From: Sulfurimonas sp.
GTDB taxonomy: Bacteria; Campylobacterota; Campylobacteria; Campylobacterales; Sulfurimonadaceae
Length of the DNA: 6,921 nt
Direction: 5' to 3'
Assembly: GCA_026988735.1 (NCBI GenBank)
Contig: JALSKR010000265.1
Coordinates: forward strand, 1-6,921
The translations under genes were made by a program, and so were the position numbers. Positions 5,634-6,921 of this stretch are shown in pieces (position 1 is the first letter of the stretch; each line of letters starts with the position of its first letter). The notes below the pieces were generated by a model. The model worked only from the letters and a program-made list of their open reading frames with translations. It had not been told where the DNA came from and ran no database searches.

Positions 5634-5641
5634 AGTATAAT
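5634..5641. promoter_or_regulatory. Overlapping divergent -10 boxes
   Basis: AGTATAAT carries TATAAT on the forward strand (5636-5641, for the response regulator) and TATACT on the reverse strand (5634-5639, for the helicase). The two promoters cannot easily be occupied at once. A second forward TATACT at 5658-5663 makes an inverted repeat with AGTATA (18-base spacer) and could be an alternative promoter or an operator. No -35 boxes are evident. Confidence 0.45.
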
Positions 5642-5695
5642 ATCAGATTAATAACTGTATACTGCCACAATAATATATTCTGGAGACATTTGTTT

Positions 5696-6921
5696 ATGGG
5701 TAAAAAAATTTTAATTGTAGAAGATAATAAAACACTGGCAAAACTTATTGCTAAAAAACTTCAGTCTGCTCTAAATATAGAAGTTGATGTTGCATATTCA
5801 ATGGGAGAAGCAAAACTTTTTATTGCACGATATTCTTATTTTTTAACACTTTTAGACATCAACCTGCCAGATGCTCCAAACGGCGAAATTGTTGACTATG
5901 TCACACAAAAAAAGATTCGAGCTATAGTCTTAAGTGGCAATATCGACAAAGAATTTAGAAAAAAAATGTTACAAAAAAATATCATTGACTACATTAACAA
6001 AGGTGGTGTTGATGATATTAACTATATTATTCAAACAATTCAACGCTTACAAAATAATCAAAAGCACAAAGTGCTTGTTGTTGATGATTCACGAGTCTTT
6101 CGACACCAAATGCAAACAATGCTTGAAAATCTATTTTTTCAAGTCATCAGTGTTGCCCACGGAGAAGAAGCAGTAGGCATGTTAAAATCACAACCCGATA
6201 TTTCTTTAGTACTGACTGATTACAATATGCCTGTCATGGATGGTCTTGAACTTACCATAGACATCAGAAAAACTTATACAAAAAATGAGTTGTGTATTTT
6301 GGCTCTGTCTTCAAATCAAGATGATGAAGTTACAGCACTCTTTTTAAAACATGGGGCGAATGACTATATCAAAAAGCCTTTCTCAAAAGAGGAGTTTTAT
6401 TGTCGTGTCAACAACTCTGTTGAAGCTTTAGAAAATATTCAAATGATAACAAACTATGCAAACCGTGATTATTTGACAGGACTTTACAACCGCCGATACT
6501 TCTTTGAAGCGATGAATGAGTACATTGATGAAATTAAAGACAGCGGAGAGAAATTTGCTATAGGGATGATAGATATAGACCACTTTAAAAAAATCAATGA
6601 CACCTATGGACATGATGTAGGAGATAAAATCATCACTGCACTTGCTGATATTTTAAGAAGTTCTACAAATCCGCATGACCTTGTTTCAAGATTTGGAGGT
6701 GAAGAGTTTTGTGTTGTCCTTAAAAATATCAATCAATACAGTGCAAGTGAAATTTTTGAACGAATCAGAGAAGAGGTTGAAAAATACTCCTATCCACTCA
6801 AAGATGGAGAAAATATCCACTTTACCATCTCTATAGGAGCAGTACTTTTTAATGAAGAAGAGACACTTGAAGAGAATATAAATGCAGCTGATATGCTTTT
6901 ATACAAAGCAAAAAACAGTGG
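5696..6921 (+). CDS. REC-REC-GGDEF response-regulator diguanylate cyclase (3' end outside the window)
   Basis: The open frame runs 408 codons to the window edge with no stop; GGAGA at 5682-5686 lies nine bases before ATG 5696. Receiver 1 (3-118) has E9-D10, acceptor D54, S80 and K102, but K102 is followed by Gly-Gly instead of the usual Pro. Receiver 2 (125-245) has D130-D131, acceptor D175, S205 and K227-P228-F, fully canonical. The GGDEF domain (from about 255) has D258-Y-L-T-G-L-Y-N-R, I292-D-I-D-H-F-K, N301-D-T-Y-G-H and G334-G-E-E-F338, so it should make cyclic di-GMP on phosphorylation. The layout is that of Caulobacter PleD, but here both receivers keep a phosphorylatable Asp. The I-site position reads N325-P-H-D328, lacking Arg, so product inhibition at this site is probably lost. 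Only the last few residues of the domain seem to be missing. No cognate histidine kinase is in view. Confidence 0.93.
   Translation, partial: MGKKILIVEDNKTLAKLIAKKLQSALNIEVDVAYSMGEAKLFIARYSYFLTLLDINLPDAPNGEIVDYVTQKKIRAIVLSGNIDKEFRKKMLQKNIIDYINKGGVDDINYIIQTIQRLQNNQKHKVLVVDDSRVFRHQMQTMLENLFFQVISVAHGEEAVGMLKSQPDISLVLTDYNMPVMDGLELTIDIRKTYTKNELCILALSSNQDDEVTALFLKHGANDYIKKPFSKEEFYCRVNNSVEALENIQMITNYANRDYLTGLYNRRYFFEAMNEYIDEIKDSGEKFAIGMIDIDHFKKINDTYGHDVGDKIITALADILRSSTNPHDLVSRFGGEEFCVVLKNINQYSASEIFERIREEVEKYSYPLKDGENIHFTISIGAVLFNEEETLEENINAADMLLYKAKNS

Noticed and set aside
5934..6176. 80-residue forward frame inside the response regulator
   Set aside because: It is an out-of-frame shadow of the REC-REC-GGDEF gene, which reads continuously through it with all receiver motifs.
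1..6921. CRISPR arrays, tRNA/rRNA genes, transposases, integrases or phage genes
   Set aside because: I looked for regularly spaced repeats, cloverleaf arms and mobile-element proteins on both strands and saw none. The coding regions look like ordinary chromosomal DNA.

Overview
The window is AT-rich, gene-dense bacterial DNA. Its proteins look like those of Campylobacterota (formerly Epsilonproteobacteria), most likely a free-living Sulfurimonas/Sulfurovum-type sulfur oxidiser. The main support is the 198-residue 2-Cys peroxiredoxin, which matches my memory of Helicobacter TsaA almost motif for motif. Weak or absent -35 boxes beside good -10 boxes, short overlapping genes and abundant c-di-GMP signalling fit the same group. 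The genus is an inference; no rRNA is present to settle it.

Layout, left to right. Positions 1-41 may hold the first codons of a leftward gene cut by the window edge. Positions 42-318 are non-coding and contain a compact inverted-repeat element (131-201) with two competing foldings, a 12-bp palindrome (200-211), and a convincing promoter/operator for the next operon. A rightward three-gene operon follows (319-1302): an ArsR-type arsenic-sensing repressor, a thioredoxin-coupled-type arsenate reductase, and an unrecognised 84-residue Cys-containing protein built from an internal duplication. No arsenite pump is in the operon. Then comes a separately promoted peroxiredoxin (1377-1973). A bidirectional terminator region (1960-2005) separates it from a leftward four-gene block (5612 down to 1996): a PIF1/RecD-like helicase, an EamA/DMT-family transporter, a PAS-PAS-GGDEF diguanylate cyclase and a 47-residue lipoprotein that starts inside the end of the cyclase gene. 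A short divergent promoter region (5613-5695) leads to a rightward REC-REC-GGDEF response regulator that runs off the right edge.

Functional picture. The left half is a detoxification unit: ArsR would release its promoter on arsenite, ArsC would reduce arsenate using thioredoxin, and the neighbouring peroxiredoxin also draws on thioredoxin. The right half carries two diguanylate cyclases with different inputs (PAS sensing versus phosphorelay). They apparently also differ in feedback control: one keeps the RxxD inhibitory site and the other has lost its arginine.

The most novel-looking items are the duplicated Cys-containing protein in an ars operon lacking a pump, the switch- or pseudoknot-like inverted-repeat element upstream of it, and the TTG-started micro-lipoprotein nested in the cyclase 3' end.
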